DNA of 64,000 nucleotides. Origin: Cafeteria roenbergensis (taxonomy: Eukaryota > Sar > Bigyra > Bicosoecida > Cafeteriaceae). The position numbers were made by a program, and so were the translations under genes. The stretch is taken from positions 558,001 through 622,000 of the forward strand of contig VLTN01000004.1 in assembly GCA_008330645.1 (NCBI GenBank), given 5' to 3'. The notes below the pieces were generated by a model. That model was not told where the DNA came from and did not search any database. It worked only from the letters and a program-made list of their open reading frames with translations. Positions within the stretch are counted from its first letter, which is position 1, and every line of letters starts with the position of its first letter. Below are positions 1 through 10,300 of the stretch, piece after piece.

Positions 1-133
1 CTTCAAGGATGCCCCACACCCCCGGCTTGCCGAAGGCTTCGAGCATCAGCGAGGGCCTCTCGATGACGGACCGAACCTCCAACACTGCCTCCGCGTGGAC
101 AGCTGCGATGCTGGCCGCGTCATCACTCGCCAT
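1..133 (-). CDS. N-terminus of a hypothetical protein, cut by the window edge
   Basis: An ATG at 133 (minus strand) opens a frame that runs without a stop off the left edge, giving about 44 residues that begin MASDDAASIAAVHAEA and continue LEVRSVIERPSLMLEAFGK. The mix of acidic, hydrophobic and aromatic residues looks like a folded protein start and not like the Arg/Pro/Ala-rich shadow frames around it. The family is not recognised. If real, the gene is transcribed leftward and its promoter lies within 134-905. It is too short here to be certain, and an intron could begin before the edge. Confidence 0.35.
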   Translation of the reverse strand, partial: MASDDAASIAAVHAEAVLEVRSVIERPSLMLEAFGKPGVWGILE

Positions 134-905
134 CCGTGATTCGCCAGCCAAAGCTGCCGCAGGATGGCTTTGTTGGGAGGGGCGGGTGTATGAGTGCACC
201 AGAGGCCGCCTTCCAGCGTGCACGTGTCTTTGCAAAACTGCAAACATTGCTTCGCTTCAACCCGATGCGCCAGCCCAAGAGGACCCGCCTGACGACTCAG
301 TGCCTCTCAGCTTGCGGACCCAGCGAGGTCCGCACTGCTGCTATAGGCAAGAGCCTTGCTGTGGCTTGTTGGAAGCCCTGCGAGGCATAGCTGCCAAATT
401 CACCACATCGCGGCCCCCCCCAGTCATCGAAGCACTTCACTCTCGCACGTGCCGGGGAGCAGGAACACAGGCAGCGTGAGCACATGGGCTCCAGTGCCCC
501 TCGCGTCGCGCAGCGATGCTCGCTAGAGGGCTTCAGAGCTCCATCACAGGGAAAGTCAAGTCACTGCTGCCTGTCGTCAGTATCTTGTGCGTTGCATATG
601 TGAAAGGGATGTTTCTTTGACCTGCGCATTGTGCACTGCTCCGTCACCTTGGTCCTCCCTCCAGCGTTTCCAGATCGGCTGGGTTACTCTCCAATTGGTC
701 ACCTATGCAAGGTAGGGTGGGCTTGAAGCAACAAGCGCTAAGGACATGCACGCACGAATCAGAGTTATCATCATCGCAGCGGCTGGGATTGTTTCCGGCT
801 CAACAGTGCTCAGCAATCGCGGTTTCGGAGAGAGTTGGCAACAAGTGAAACAAATCTGGTTGCAACGGGCGAGCGCGGCCGCCGCTGGGTTGGAGGCAGC
901 ACCGA
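134..905. other. Intergenic stretch, promoter and 3' flank
   Basis: No convincing gene. The part from about 540 to 840 is lower in GC than the neighbouring coding DNA and contains short A/T runs. It should hold the promoter of the gene leaving the left edge and the 3' flank of the minus-strand gene that ends at 906. Open frames on both strands here are short, Arg/Pro-rich and start in non-conserved contexts. Confidence 0.4.
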
Positions 906-3900
906 TCACTCAAGCCCTGCCAAGGCTGCAGAGAGCTCATTCAAGAGTTGCTGCGACGTCGCTGGCTCAGCTTCTCGCGGTGCCTCAGCGGGCTGGACAC
1001 CTTCCGCCCTCAGAATCGCTGCCAGGTCGTCCTCCCAATGCGGGACCAGCTGGGAGCCTGCAAGTGCCGAGCCTGTCCACTGGCCGCGAAGCTCAGCGCA
1101 CACGGCAGGGTCTGAGTCTTGGGGAGCCCGCCGTCGAGTGTTGAGGTGGTCCAAGCTCACTGCGACAAGCTTTTGCTTGGACGGCGCAACTCCGCTCAGG
1201 CGGTCAAGGTGCAATTGAAGGGCGGCGGCATCGCTTCGAGCCTTCTCTTCAGCTCGACGGGCCTTGGCGAATAGCCGAAGCTGAGCAGGGCGCGGCAAAC
1301 CTTGGGCGTCGTGCGCTCGTCGAGCGGCCGCTTCCCACTTGGCCAGCCTGCGATGTGCCGAAACGCCAAGCAGCGACGCCGCGATGGACTTCCTCCACGC
1401 CCCAGCTGGCCGCCCGTTGCCCAGAGGCTTGCTCCGTGAACGCTGGCCAAGCACCCCGTCAAGAGCTCGGATGTCGTGGAGAAGGGCGGCAAACAGCGCC
1501 CGAGCCGGGGCATGAAGGCGGAGCGGCGTCGTGGGATCCGACGCCCGTGCCATCACGTTGCCAGCTGCGCGAGCCACAGTCCCAAGCGGGACAGCCCCGC
1601 CCGTCGAAGTGCCGGCAACACTCGGGCCGCACAGCAGCGAGATAGCGTCCATGCTTGCCTCGAGCGGACGAAAGGCGGCGGCCTCTAGCCTCCTCAGGCC
1701 CTGCACGCTGATGCCCTCGCCTGGCGCCGCATCGTGCGCTCCAGTAGGCGTGTTTGCGAGGACTGGTGCAACGAGGGGCCTGCGCCGAACGGCAAGCGGG
1801 TCGGGCCGCACTCCGTCATCTCCGGAGCGTGCCGGCCATGCAACCACAGGCGCCCGCCGAGAGCTGCCTTGCTTGCCGCGAATCCGTCCGCGAAGCTTGG
1901 TCATGTGCCCGCCGTGCGAGCCGCGCCCGTCCTCGCGATGCGAGCGCGCGGCCGAGCTTCTCTCCCGCAGCAGCTTCATTGTCAGCCCCGCCGAGGTAGG
2001 GGGCAAGCCCAGGGCGATGGCACGGGAGGCAGTCGCCACGATGGCGGCAGCATCCGGAAACTCTGGCTCTCCTCCAGGTGCAGCCCGCCCGAGCCCTGCC
2101 CATGGCCGGGCCGAACACAGCGGCCTGACGATTCCGCCCCACGGCCGCAGCAGCAGGCCGTCGCTGGGTCGGGACCAAGCGCGACCAGGGCCTCCAAGCA
2201 GCACCGAGAGGTCAGGCGCAGTGTCCTCGCCCGAGGAGGCGACATCTGGCCGTGTCCCGACCACGACGAAGATGTCACTTGCAGGCGCCCCGGCACCATC
2301 AGCAGGAGCCACAAAGCGGAGCACCGTCGGCGGGTGCTGGCAGCTGTGAGGCAGCGCCCAGTCGCTGCTCGCCCGCGCGCAGACCGAGAGCACGCCAGCG
2401 AGTCCCAGCCCGCTCGAGGTCGATCCCGACCTTCGGGACCCGCCAGGAGTGCTTGGGAACGCGCGGCCTGGCGTCCGTGGCAGAGTCGCGCGCGCACCTG
2501 CCGCCACAGCAATTGAGGCAGCTGCGTCGGGCTCGCCGCGCGAGCCAAACGTGATCCGCGCGGGCCGTGGCACCGCGATTGCGTCCAGGGAGGACACGGC
2601 TTGGGCGACACCCGGTGCGACGTGCCGCAGACCCCGGGGCGGGCCCGCTGCCGCCTCTGGCACGCTAGCCGAATCCTGCTCGGTTTCGACTTCCGCGACA
2701 CCAACGCCGCTCGCGCTCTTGAGGCGCGGGGCGTCGCACTTGCCCCCGACGAGCGGCGCGGGCCGCGATAGCTCCGCCACGACAGCGGCCGAGGCCCGCG
2801 TGGTCTGCACGTCGCTCGCCCCCCAGAGCTGTCGCGAGCAGCCGGGGGGCGCCGCCGCCACGCCGCCGGCGAGCAGCCCGGGTTGAGCGAGTTGCCACTG
2901 CAGCACCCGACCGCTGCACTCCCCAGCAGCGCTGTCGGTGCTGATCAGGCGGCTGCAGCTGAGCAGCTCGCAGCTGGCTGACCCCCCGCCCCCCGCCGCG
3001 GGCCGCGGCAGGCGCAGCGAGGTGTCCACAATGTCGGCGTCCACGGTGAGCGCGCGGGCTTGCCTGGCATTGGGTGCCAGCCCAGGCGGGACCGGCAACG
3101 AGGCGGCGAGCCAGCACAAGACCGGACACACGGCGGTTTGCAGGCCCGGCCCACGGAAGGCGTTTTCCCGACCTGCGTTGGCCGCCACGGCCGCGGGGGT
3201 GCAGTCGAGGAGGGCCACCCCGCCTTCCAGCACCGCGCACATGGGAAGCGCGACTCCAAAGCTCGGCTCCAGCGGCGCGGCGTGGATCCAGCGCCGCGCC
3301 ATGGGCGGGGTGCGCTCGGGGAGCGACTTCTTGGCGCCCCGCAGCAGCAGGTACGCCGCGCCCTGCTTGCCCGGGCACTCGAGCGCCAGCCTCACACAGC
3401 CGCATCGACGGCCCGCAGGCTGCGCAGTCCCGCCGCTTCCTTTCGCTGCAGCGCTGCCAGGCCCAGCGGGCGCGGCCGCCGCTGAGCCGACGGCCGCTGT
3501 TCCGCTCTCGAAGCTGCCTTTCGGCGCCGACCAGACGGCCAAGAGCGGGTCCAGCCCCTCCCAATCTCCTGTGGAGACTGGGAGCGTCCCCCGCACAGTT
3601 CGCTTCGCGGATCGTTGGCCCGTGTCGGCCGCGGCTGCCGAGCCGGCCAAGCCGGCGGGTTGGCCAGCCCGCGACTGTAGCATGAGCAGCACGCCGCCAC
3701 TACCACCGCCCCCCCACTCCCGGGATGGCCGCGGCCAGGGGGCAACCTCCGCAGTTCCGGCATCGCCGCCCTCGTCCAGCGCCAGCAGCGGGGTCGCTTT
3801 CTCGGAGCTGTGCGTCCACACGCTGAGTGTTGTCCCTGCCCCGCAAAACCACGCACCCGTTGCCCCGTCAAAAGCCAGGCAGCGACTTGCCCCTCCAGGC

Positions 3901-4424
3901 GGCAGCTCGCACATTGCGGTTCCGCGCGTGCGGCACGAAATGGCGCCTCCGTCCGGGAAAAGAGACACTGTTGCCGTGACCGCTGCACTGACGCCCTGGG
4001 CAAGCATCACAACGCGCAGGCCGGCGCTGAGAGGCTGCAGCCTGACGGCCTCGACTTGCTCGCTGAAGCCGAGCTTCCAAGCCCCAGCCGCTGCGTTGGC
4101 AGCCGGGTCGACGAGCACGATGCGGACCTCGCCGCGGTCGGGCCGATTCGCTGCCCGCGCGATGGCCCATAATTCTGGGCAGCCAGGCACACGCACGACA
4201 CATCCGTCTGTCGCCGCGTTCATTTGCGGCTGCAGCGCCAGGGGCGCATTGGCTAGCGCTGTGGCGAGCGGCGTGTTCCCATTCCTCGCGACAACACGAG
4301 ATGCGGAAGCTCTGCCGGCCCGTTGCGCGCGGCGGTGCCGGAAGCGCAACCCGGGCAGGAGCGCACGCGAGGGCTCCGAGGGAAGGCCGCAGCACTGCTG
4401 GCCGCCTGGCGTTATGGCTTCCAT
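906..4424 (-). CDS. Hypothetical 1172-aa protein, possible beta-propeller plus coiled-coil tail
   Basis: A single long minus-strand frame of about 1172 residues from the ATG at 4424; the frame stays open to 4538, and a later ATG at 4223 is also possible. The first 300 residues contain repeated short stretches of hydrophobic, Gly/Ser and Trp residues (for example WAIARAAN, RIVLVDPA, SVWTHSS), as in a beta-propeller, separated by Ala/Gly/Pro-rich linkers. The last 200 residues are charged and helical, with heptad-like segments such as LRLFAKARRAEEKARSD, ending in NELSAALAGLE. A propeller followed by a helical tail recalls nucleoporins such as Nup88, but I see no diagnostic motif and do not assign it. 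The gene is divergent from the coiled-coil gene at 5022, and the start is uncertain. Confidence 0.6.
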   Translation of the reverse strand: MEAITPGGQQCCGLPSEPSRALLPGLRFRHRRAQRAGRASASRVVARNGNTPLATALANAPLALQPQMNAATDGCVVRVPGCPELWAIARAANRPDRGEVRIVLVDPAANAAAGAWKLGFSEQVEAVRLQPLSAGLRVVMLAQGVSAAVTATVSLFPDGGAISCRTRGTAMCELPPGGASRCLAFDGATGAWFCGAGTTLSVWTHSSEKATPLLALDEGGDAGTAEVAPWPRPSREWGGGGSGGVLLMLQSRAGQPAGLAGSAAAADTGQRSAKRTVRGTLPVSTGDWEGLDPLLAVWSAPKGSFESGTAAVGSAAAAPAGPGSAAAKGSGGTAQPAGRRCGCVRLALECPGKQGAAYLLLRGAKKSLPERTPPMARRWIHAAPLEPSFGVALPMCAVLEGGVALLDCTPAAVAANAGRENAFRGPGLQTAVCPVLCWLAASLPVPPGLAPNARQARALTVDADIVDTSLRLPRPAAGGGGSASCELLSCSRLISTDSAAGECSGRVLQWQLAQPGLLAGGVAAAPPGCSRQLWGASDVQTTRASAAVVAELSRPAPLVGGKCDAPRLKSASGVGVAEVETEQDSASVPEAAAGPPRGLRHVAPGVAQAVSSLDAIAVPRPARITFGSRGEPDAAASIAVAAGARATLPRTPGRAFPSTPGGSRRSGSTSSGLGLAGVLSVCARASSDWALPHSCQHPPTVLRFVAPADGAGAPASDIFVVVGTRPDVASSGEDTAPDLSVLLGGPGRAWSRPSDGLLLRPWGGIVRPLCSARPWAGLGRAAPGGEPEFPDAAAIVATASRAIALGLPPTSAGLTMKLLRERSSAARSHREDGRGSHGGHMTKLRGRIRGKQGSSRRAPVVAWPARSGDDGVRPDPLAVRRRPLVAPVLANTPTGAHDAAPGEGISVQGLRRLEAAAFRPLEASMDAISLLCGPSVAGTSTGGAVPLGTVARAAGNVMARASDPTTPLRLHAPARALFAALLHDIRALDGVLGQRSRSKPLGNGRPAGAWRKSIAASLLGVSAHRRLAKWEAAARRAHDAQGLPRPAQLRLFAKARRAEEKARSDAAALQLHLDRLSGVAPSKQKLVAVSLDHLNTRRRAPQDSDPAVCAELRGQWTGSALAGSQLVPHWEDDLAAILRAEGVQPAEAPREAEPATSQQLLNELSAALAGLE

Positions 4425-5021
4425 TCGTAAGCTTGGCTGGCGTCGCATCCGGGTCCTTGAGAAGGCGCGCATGCGAGCTCGGCTTGGCCGCTGGCGAGAG
4501 ACGCGCCAGCGACTGCGCAAACTCCTGCGTCTCCCCATCTCCCCAGAGCGAGCGAGATGCAGCGGCGGGCATGAGGGGAGTGCGGGCGAGCGGGTGGGTT
4601 CGTGTTCCGCCAGGCAGGCTCAGCGGGGCGCGGTTGTGCCCCGGCGGCAGCGCCTTGCAGCTGCATGTCGGCGACGGGTTTGCGGCCACATGCAGCCCCC
4701 AAGCCAACGCCGTCTTCTCAAGCTTGGGTCGGGCTGTTCCTCGCAGAATCTCCCGTCTCGCCCGGCTCGCAGCGGCACGGAAAGCACGCCGCTCGAATCG
4801 TGGGGCGGCAGTCCCGCCGGTCGTCGCTTCCTCTGACCGGCAAGGGCATGTGGGCGGGAGAGGCCCTCCGCAGCGGTCACGTTGGTGCGGGTGGCGCAGC
4901 AGACGCGCACGCGTCTGTTCCTGAGGCGCATCTGAGCAGCGCTCCGCTTGCAGGCACGCCTCCGCGTGTCGGGCGTGACTTGGGTCTGTCCACGCCTGCA
5001 TCCGCTGGCGGGAACGGTCCC
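4425..5021. promoter_or_regulatory. Divergent intergenic region, probable shared promoter
   Basis: About 600 bp between the two divergent start codons chosen here. Both flanking frames stay open into it, so one or both genes may start earlier (minus-strand ATG alternative around 4538; plus-strand ATG at 4848). No TATA-like box is evident. The layout matches the other head-to-head pairs in the window, so I infer a bidirectional promoter. Confidence 0.3.
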
Positions 5022-6929
5022 ATGTTCGGCTCGGACTGGCAGGCCGACGCGGTGGGAAGTCCCAAAGCCCATTCGTCAGTGAGTGGGCGGGCTGACGGCG
5101 CAGCGACTCACTCCCCGATCGGCGACCAAGGCGGCGGGGAGGCGAGGGGCCAACGCCGCGGCAGCGGCAGGGGGCGGCAGCCTGAGGGCCCGGGCCGCCG
5201 CCCGCCGCCGCAGCAAGCTGGGCCTGCTTCTTCTGTTCGGTCGCACGGCCGTTCGTCAGCTGCCCCGGGCGCAGGCCGGTCTCAGCAGCTGGCCGGCGGT
5301 CCGTCCCTCGGCGGAGAGGCCAACCGTCTCATCGCGGAGACGATCCAGCGCAAGAGGGACGCGCTGACGCAGCGGCGCTTGCGGAAGCTGCAGCGGGAGG
5401 AGGAGGAGCGGCGCAGGCGCCTGACTATCTCCCGGCACCTGAAGCGCAAAGCGGAGGAGGCGGACGAGAAGGAGCGCGATGCCGTGCGTGCGGAGGTGGC
5501 GCGGTCGCAGCGGGAGGCGGCAAAGGAGCGGCGCTTCGTGGGCTTGCTCGAGTCGCTGGAGGCAGGCTCAGCCATCTGCCAGCGCCTCGAGACCAAGACG
5601 CTCGGGAGGCACGACAAGGGCAAGCGCCGGCAGCTGGAGCAGATGCACAGGCGCTGGCAAGAGGAGGTCGGCGACAAGGTCGAGGGGGCGCTCGTGTCGC
5701 ATGTTGAAAAGGTGCCTGTGAGGCAGCGGCGCATGGAGCGCGTGGCGCAGAGCGATGCGTATAACCGCGAGGCCGAGCAAGGGGCCGTGTTCGTCGGCAG
5801 CAAGCCGGGGGGCAAAACGGGGTACGACCCCTTCCGGTTCTCCCAGGGGCCCGTGGTCCTGCCCGGCGGAGTGCGGGATCCCACCAAGACGTCGCTGATG
5901 CGAGGCGCGACGGAAGCCAAGCAGACGCTCGACTCGCGCCTGCCGGCGGCGGCCGCGGAGGCGTTGGGGCTGCGTCCCCGGACACAGCTTCCGCCGCACA
6001 GGCCGGTGCCGCCGTCGATGGTGGCCGGGGCGCCCGGCGCGCCCGCAGGCCGAAGGGCTCCCGCCACTGGGCCGGCTGTGGAGCGAATGCGGGCCAGCAT
6101 CGTGCCCCCTCCCTCGTGGGCTCCGGCCGGATCCACTGCGGTGCTCTTTGAAACCGACCCGACACTGCCCCGCGCTGCGGTGTCATCGTCGCCGCGGCGG
6201 CGCCGCCGGTCGCGTGGGGCGTCGCGGGCGAGCAGCCGCGGCAGCGCCAGGCCTGGGTCCACCGCCCGGTCGGTGGGAGCAGACGCGAGGCCGCAGAGTG
6301 CTCACAGTGCCGCTCGAGCCCTTCACCGAAGTGAGCGCGGGAGCGAGGCCGCAGTTGCGGCGGCCATCCGCAAGGCGGTGGAGGAGTCGGGGACCGGTCG
6401 CCAGCTGAGCGAAGCAGAGGCACGCGACATCGCTGTCGCCCTGCAGCGCTCCCGGGCAGCGGGCAAGGCCGAGGGGAAGTGGACGCTGCCCCCAAGCACG
6501 TGGGGCTCGGGCTTCATTGAGGACATGCCGTTCGTGCGGAACTGGCCGCTGCCAGGTGACTCGCGCCGGCGAACATCTGCTGCGGCACGCGGGCGCGGCC
6601 CCACGCTTGGGCGCAAGCACGAGGTGGTGCTGGAGGCAGTCGAGGCAGGGGAGGCGGCGGCCGCGCGACAGCGCGAGCGCGTGCTCCCCTCGTGGTTCGA
6701 GGCGGAGGCGCGGGACAACGCCGAGGCGGGACCAAGCTCGCAGCGAGAGTTCGGCAGGGGCGGACGGCGGCACATGCTTGCGCCCGGGGCCGCCAAGCGC
6801 ACCAAGGCCGACCTGCTGCCCGTGGACCCCAGCGCAGTGATGCCGAGTCGGTCTGGGCTGGGCGCCGCTGCCTACCACGGCGCGGGCCTCGTTGTTGTGG
6901 AAAGGGCGGGTGGCATGCCTGCGGAATGA
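5022..6929 (+). CDS. Hypothetical coiled-coil protein, about 635 aa
   Basis: One exon; the ATG at 5022 (MFGSDWQADAVG) was chosen, with another in-frame ATG at 4848. A basic, disordered N-terminus of about 100 residues leads into a long charged helix (about 100-190) built of segments such as RKLQREEEERRRRLTIS and KRKAEEADEKERDAV, a clear coiled coil. A more ordered patch follows (VFVGSKPGGKTGYDPFRF, then VVLPGGVRDPTKTSLM), which reads like a conserved block though I do not know its family. The last 200 residues alternate Arg/Ser-rich linkers with helical pieces and a WTLPPSTWGSGFIEDM motif. A cytoskeletal or basal-body role would fit the composition, but that is inference only. It converges on the NMNAT gene. 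Confidence 0.65.
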   Translation: MFGSDWQADAVGSPKAHSSVSGRADGAATHSPIGDQGGGEARGQRRGSGRGRQPEGPGRRPPPQQAGPASSVRSHGRSSAAPGAGRSQQLAGGPSLGGEANRLIAETIQRKRDALTQRRLRKLQREEEERRRRLTISRHLKRKAEEADEKERDAVRAEVARSQREAAKERRFVGLLESLEAGSAICQRLETKTLGRHDKGKRRQLEQMHRRWQEEVGDKVEGALVSHVEKVPVRQRRMERVAQSDAYNREAEQGAVFVGSKPGGKTGYDPFRFSQGPVVLPGGVRDPTKTSLMRGATEAKQTLDSRLPAAAAEALGLRPRTQLPPHRPVPPSMVAGAPGAPAGRRAPATGPAVERMRASIVPPPSWAPAGSTAVLFETDPTLPRAAVSSSPRRRRRSRGASRASSRGSARPGSTARSVGADARPQSAHSAARALHRSERGSEAAVAAAIRKAVEESGTGRQLSEAEARDIAVALQRSRAAGKAEGKWTLPPSTWGSGFIEDMPFVRNWPLPGDSRRRTSAAARGRGPTLGRKHEVVLEAVEAGEAAAARQRERVLPSWFEAEARDNAEAGPSSQREFGRGGRRHMLAPGAAKRTKADLLPVDPSAVMPSRSGLGAAAYHGAGLVVVERAGGMPAE

Positions 6930-7319
6930 AGCCCCGCGCGCCGCTTTGCAAAGGCGTTTGCACGCAGCGGCGGCGCCGTGGTGTTTTGCCATACCAATCG
7001 CGTTGCAATTTCCTTGCCGCCCGCATGCTGTTCACGCACGCTTGGCAAAGTACAAAATACATGTCTTCCTGTCCAATCGACGTCCGAGGTGATGGGGAGC
7101 AGAGCGAGAGCGCAAATGCAAGAGAAGGGGCCTCGATGTGAGGGCGCGTGCGACGGCCAGTCCAACTCCTGCGCCGGGGGGCGCAGGGAGGAGGCCATTT
7201 AGAGATGCCAAAAACTGGGGTGAGCGGCGCCCCGGGTTGGCGGTTTACCGCGGGCGCAGCTGCGGCGCGCCACCAGCTGCTGCCGCGGGGCTGCCGTGCC
7301 TGCGCGACGGGGCGGGCGG
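6930..7319. other. Intergenic region between convergent genes
   Basis: 390 bp between the stop of the coiled-coil gene and the stop of the NMNAT gene. It contains a moderately AT-richer stretch around 6990-7070, as expected for two 3' UTRs with polyadenylation signals on both strands. No gene is supported. Confidence 0.4.
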
Positions 7320-10300
7320 CTACACGCCAGCGTGGCGGCGCGGCCCGCCCGACCAGGCGCGTCTGCCGTTGGCCGCGGCCAGAGAGGCCCGCGGCCGATT
7401 CCGCCCAGAGGCAATGCCAGGCGCAGACGGCGGAACGACAACCGCCTTGACGGGCGGAGCGCCCGCAGGTCGCGACTCCCCGCCGGGCCAGTGGCGCCGT
7501 CCAAAGCCTCCTCCCAGGGCGGGGCCTGCGCGCGACGGCCCAGAGGCAAACTCGGGAAGGGAGCCGCTGGACAGGACCGCGGCGCCAGCCCTGCCGAGAC
7601 CTGTTCTGGAGGCCAGGGCTCCTTGGCGGCCGCGGGCCGCTTGTTTGGCGGCGCCCCCAAGCCCAGCGCTGGGGGAGGGCCCAGCCTTGGCCCCACGGCT
7701 GGGAATCATCAGCGGAGACACCTTTGGCCCGGCGCCGGGGCGGGGAAGGGTCGGAACTGATCCGCCACCGCCGCCGGAGCCGTTTGCCGACGAGAGCGAA
7801 GGGCTTGCGAGCGTCCCAGGAACGACCCGCTTGCGCGCGGAGGGGGCCGCTTGCCTCGGGTTGTGCGCGTGGACGTGCCCGCCGGCGCGCGTCTTGTCCC
7901 TCTCCTGGGCGGCGCGCACGGCAGCAGCAGCGTTGTAGGTGATGTGCTCCTTGTCCTGGTCGGTCCACTCTTGGCGCCCGGCAACCTTGTCGGCGATGCC
8001 CATCGAGCGAATGTAGCTCCCGACGGCTTCGCCCACCAGGGAGGTGACTTCCTTGCCGGCCAGCATGCGCCTGCGCACCTTGGTGGACGACACAGAGTCG
8101 AGCGACGTTGGCAGCAACGCGTCGTCGTCCACCACGTGGACCAGGCGGCGGTACCTGCGGCCGACGATGCGGCGCAGCTCGTCGGTGAAGCCGGGCCGCG
8201 CGCAGCAGATGCACCCAAAGGTGCGAAGCGTCTGGGGGCCAGCTTGCAGGAGCTTGTCCGCGCCGCACAGGTACATGACCCTGGGCACTACGCGGGCGGC
8301 GCCCCCGCCGCCGCGAGCGTGCCGGGGGCTGCCCCGCCCAGTGGGAGGCGAGCTGGCCGCTGACGTCTTGCCGGGAGCGATGCCACGCCGGCCGGTGGGG
8401 GACGCGGCGTCGCCGTAGCTGTAGCCGTCGTCGTGGAGGTCGGCGGAGAGCTCCTCGGCCGCGAGGGCGGCTGCGGGCTTGGCGCTGCCTCCGAACGCGT
8501 TGTTGAGCAGCTCCTGCACGTGCTGGAGCACGCTGTGGTACGGCATGACGCGCCGGCGCGTGGCCTCCCAGCGGCCCACAGCCAGCCACGACGAGCCCGA
8601 AACCGCAATCTCGCACATGGCAGAGCGGTGGCGGATGGGCACTGCCTGGCTCGGGAAGACTCGGAGCGAGTTCTTGACCTCCGTGTCGTGCGACGGGCTC
8701 ACCAGGCCGCCCACCACCTGGTACTCCGTCCGCTCGTTCAGGTGGGCCCTGGCCAGGTAGAACATGCGAGTGTGCTGCAGGTGGATAGGGTTGAAGGCGC
8801 CCGTGCTCACGAGCACGACGGGCTGCCGCCCGGCCACGAGCTTTCGCATGTTGTTTGCCACCTTGCGAAGGAAGAGCTCGTCGGACGTCAGGAGCGCGGC
8901 CTCCGCCGTGGACGGGCGGCCCACGTAGGCTGCGGCGGACGCCTGGTCCTCGAGGCCAAGCGCCAGCCAGTCCGCAGCGGCGGATGAGTCCGTTCCGGAG
9001 GCATCGCGCGCGTCGGCCACCGAGCGCCCGGGCCTCGCCCAGTTGACGGCGGGCAAGCGGTCCGGATCGCCCTCGCCGCGCCACGACGGGAGCGGCAGGT
9101 CGCGGGGGTCAGCCCGGGCGCCAGAGGCAGCGCCCGAGCCGCTGGTGCCTCGGGGGGGGCTGTCCCACTCGCTCCGGCCGCCGGTATTGGGCGTTCGGGC
9201 CGCCTGGTCGTCGCCCGAGGCGGCGTCGATTCCAGCCTCCTGCCTGGCTGCGCCGCGGATGGCGTCGCTGTCGCGGTCCTGCAGCACAGCCGCGGTCCGC
9301 TCCGGCGAAGGGTCGGCGAACCTGCCTCGGCGCCCCGAAGCCGGGCCTAGCGGGGACACGCTTGCCCGGGCGATGGCGCCTGCCGACTTGCCGGAAGCTA
9401 CCCCACCGGCAGCACGCGAGGGGCCGGCCGCCGCTCCGGGGTAGCCGCCGCCGCCGCCGCCGCCGCCGCCATCCTGTGCGTGGTCGCGGATGGAGGCAAG
9501 CACTGCGGGGTCCGGCCCGGTGACCGCCGCGGCTCCACCCGCTCCGGTCACAACTGAGCCGCGAGCAACGTGGGCTTGCGGAGAGGCCGACGCCGCTGGC
9601 TTCCAGTACGTCGGGTGGCTGTGAGTGCGGGCGCGCGCGCCTGGGCCACTGTCGCGTTCCGGCTCGCCCGAAGAAGCAGCCGGCCGCGACGCCGACCTCG
9701 CGTCCTCAGGAAGCCGTGGCATCCTCGCGGAGGCGTGGGACACCGGCTGTTGCTGGCCGTTCTCGCTGGCAAGGCGTGCTTCAAGCTTGCGCACCTGCTC
9801 TTCCAGTTGCTTAACCCGCTGCGCGTTCCGTTGCGCCGTGCGGGGAGTTGGCACCGAGGCGTCGCCACGCCCGCCCTCAAACATAGCAGCGCCAGCTCTG
9901 TTAGAGTGCAGGCGGAACTGGGGGACCTCGGGTCCGCCAGGCACGGCGAGCGCAGACTGCTGCGCACCGGTCGCGGAGCCCAGGCTTGCATGCGGCTCAC
10001 CCATGGGCGAGCGCTCCGCGCCCGACAATCGGCCCCCACCCTCAACGCTGGGGCCACGGTGGGGGCGTTCCGCTGGGGAGCGCGCGGGTCCACCGCTTTG
10101 GGCGCTTTGCGGCAGCGCGGCCGCCTCGGACGCCTCTGTCAGCTCTTGCACAACGGCTCCAGCGCGCGCTGGGCGGGTCGCTGGCGGCAAGGCTGCAGAC
10201 GACGCGTCGCCATAGCCCCGCAGTGACCGCGGAAGGCGGCCCGGCGCGCCGGAGCGGCGGTCGCCGGCGGAGAGCCGAGGCGCTTGCGCAACTGTCGCCT

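Noticed and set aside
9-479. Plus-strand 156-codon frame near the left edge
   Set aside because: It overlaps the protein-like N-terminus on the minus strand and has shadow-frame composition.
906-4424. Assignment as nucleoporin Nup88
   Set aside because: Only the general plan of propeller-like strands followed by a helical tail agrees; no specific motif could be aligned.
2938-4836. 632-codon plus-strand frame opposite the 1172-aa gene
   Set aside because: Arg/Pro/Ser-rich composition without folded segments; its mirror on the minus strand is more protein-like. The choice is less certain than for the conserved genes.
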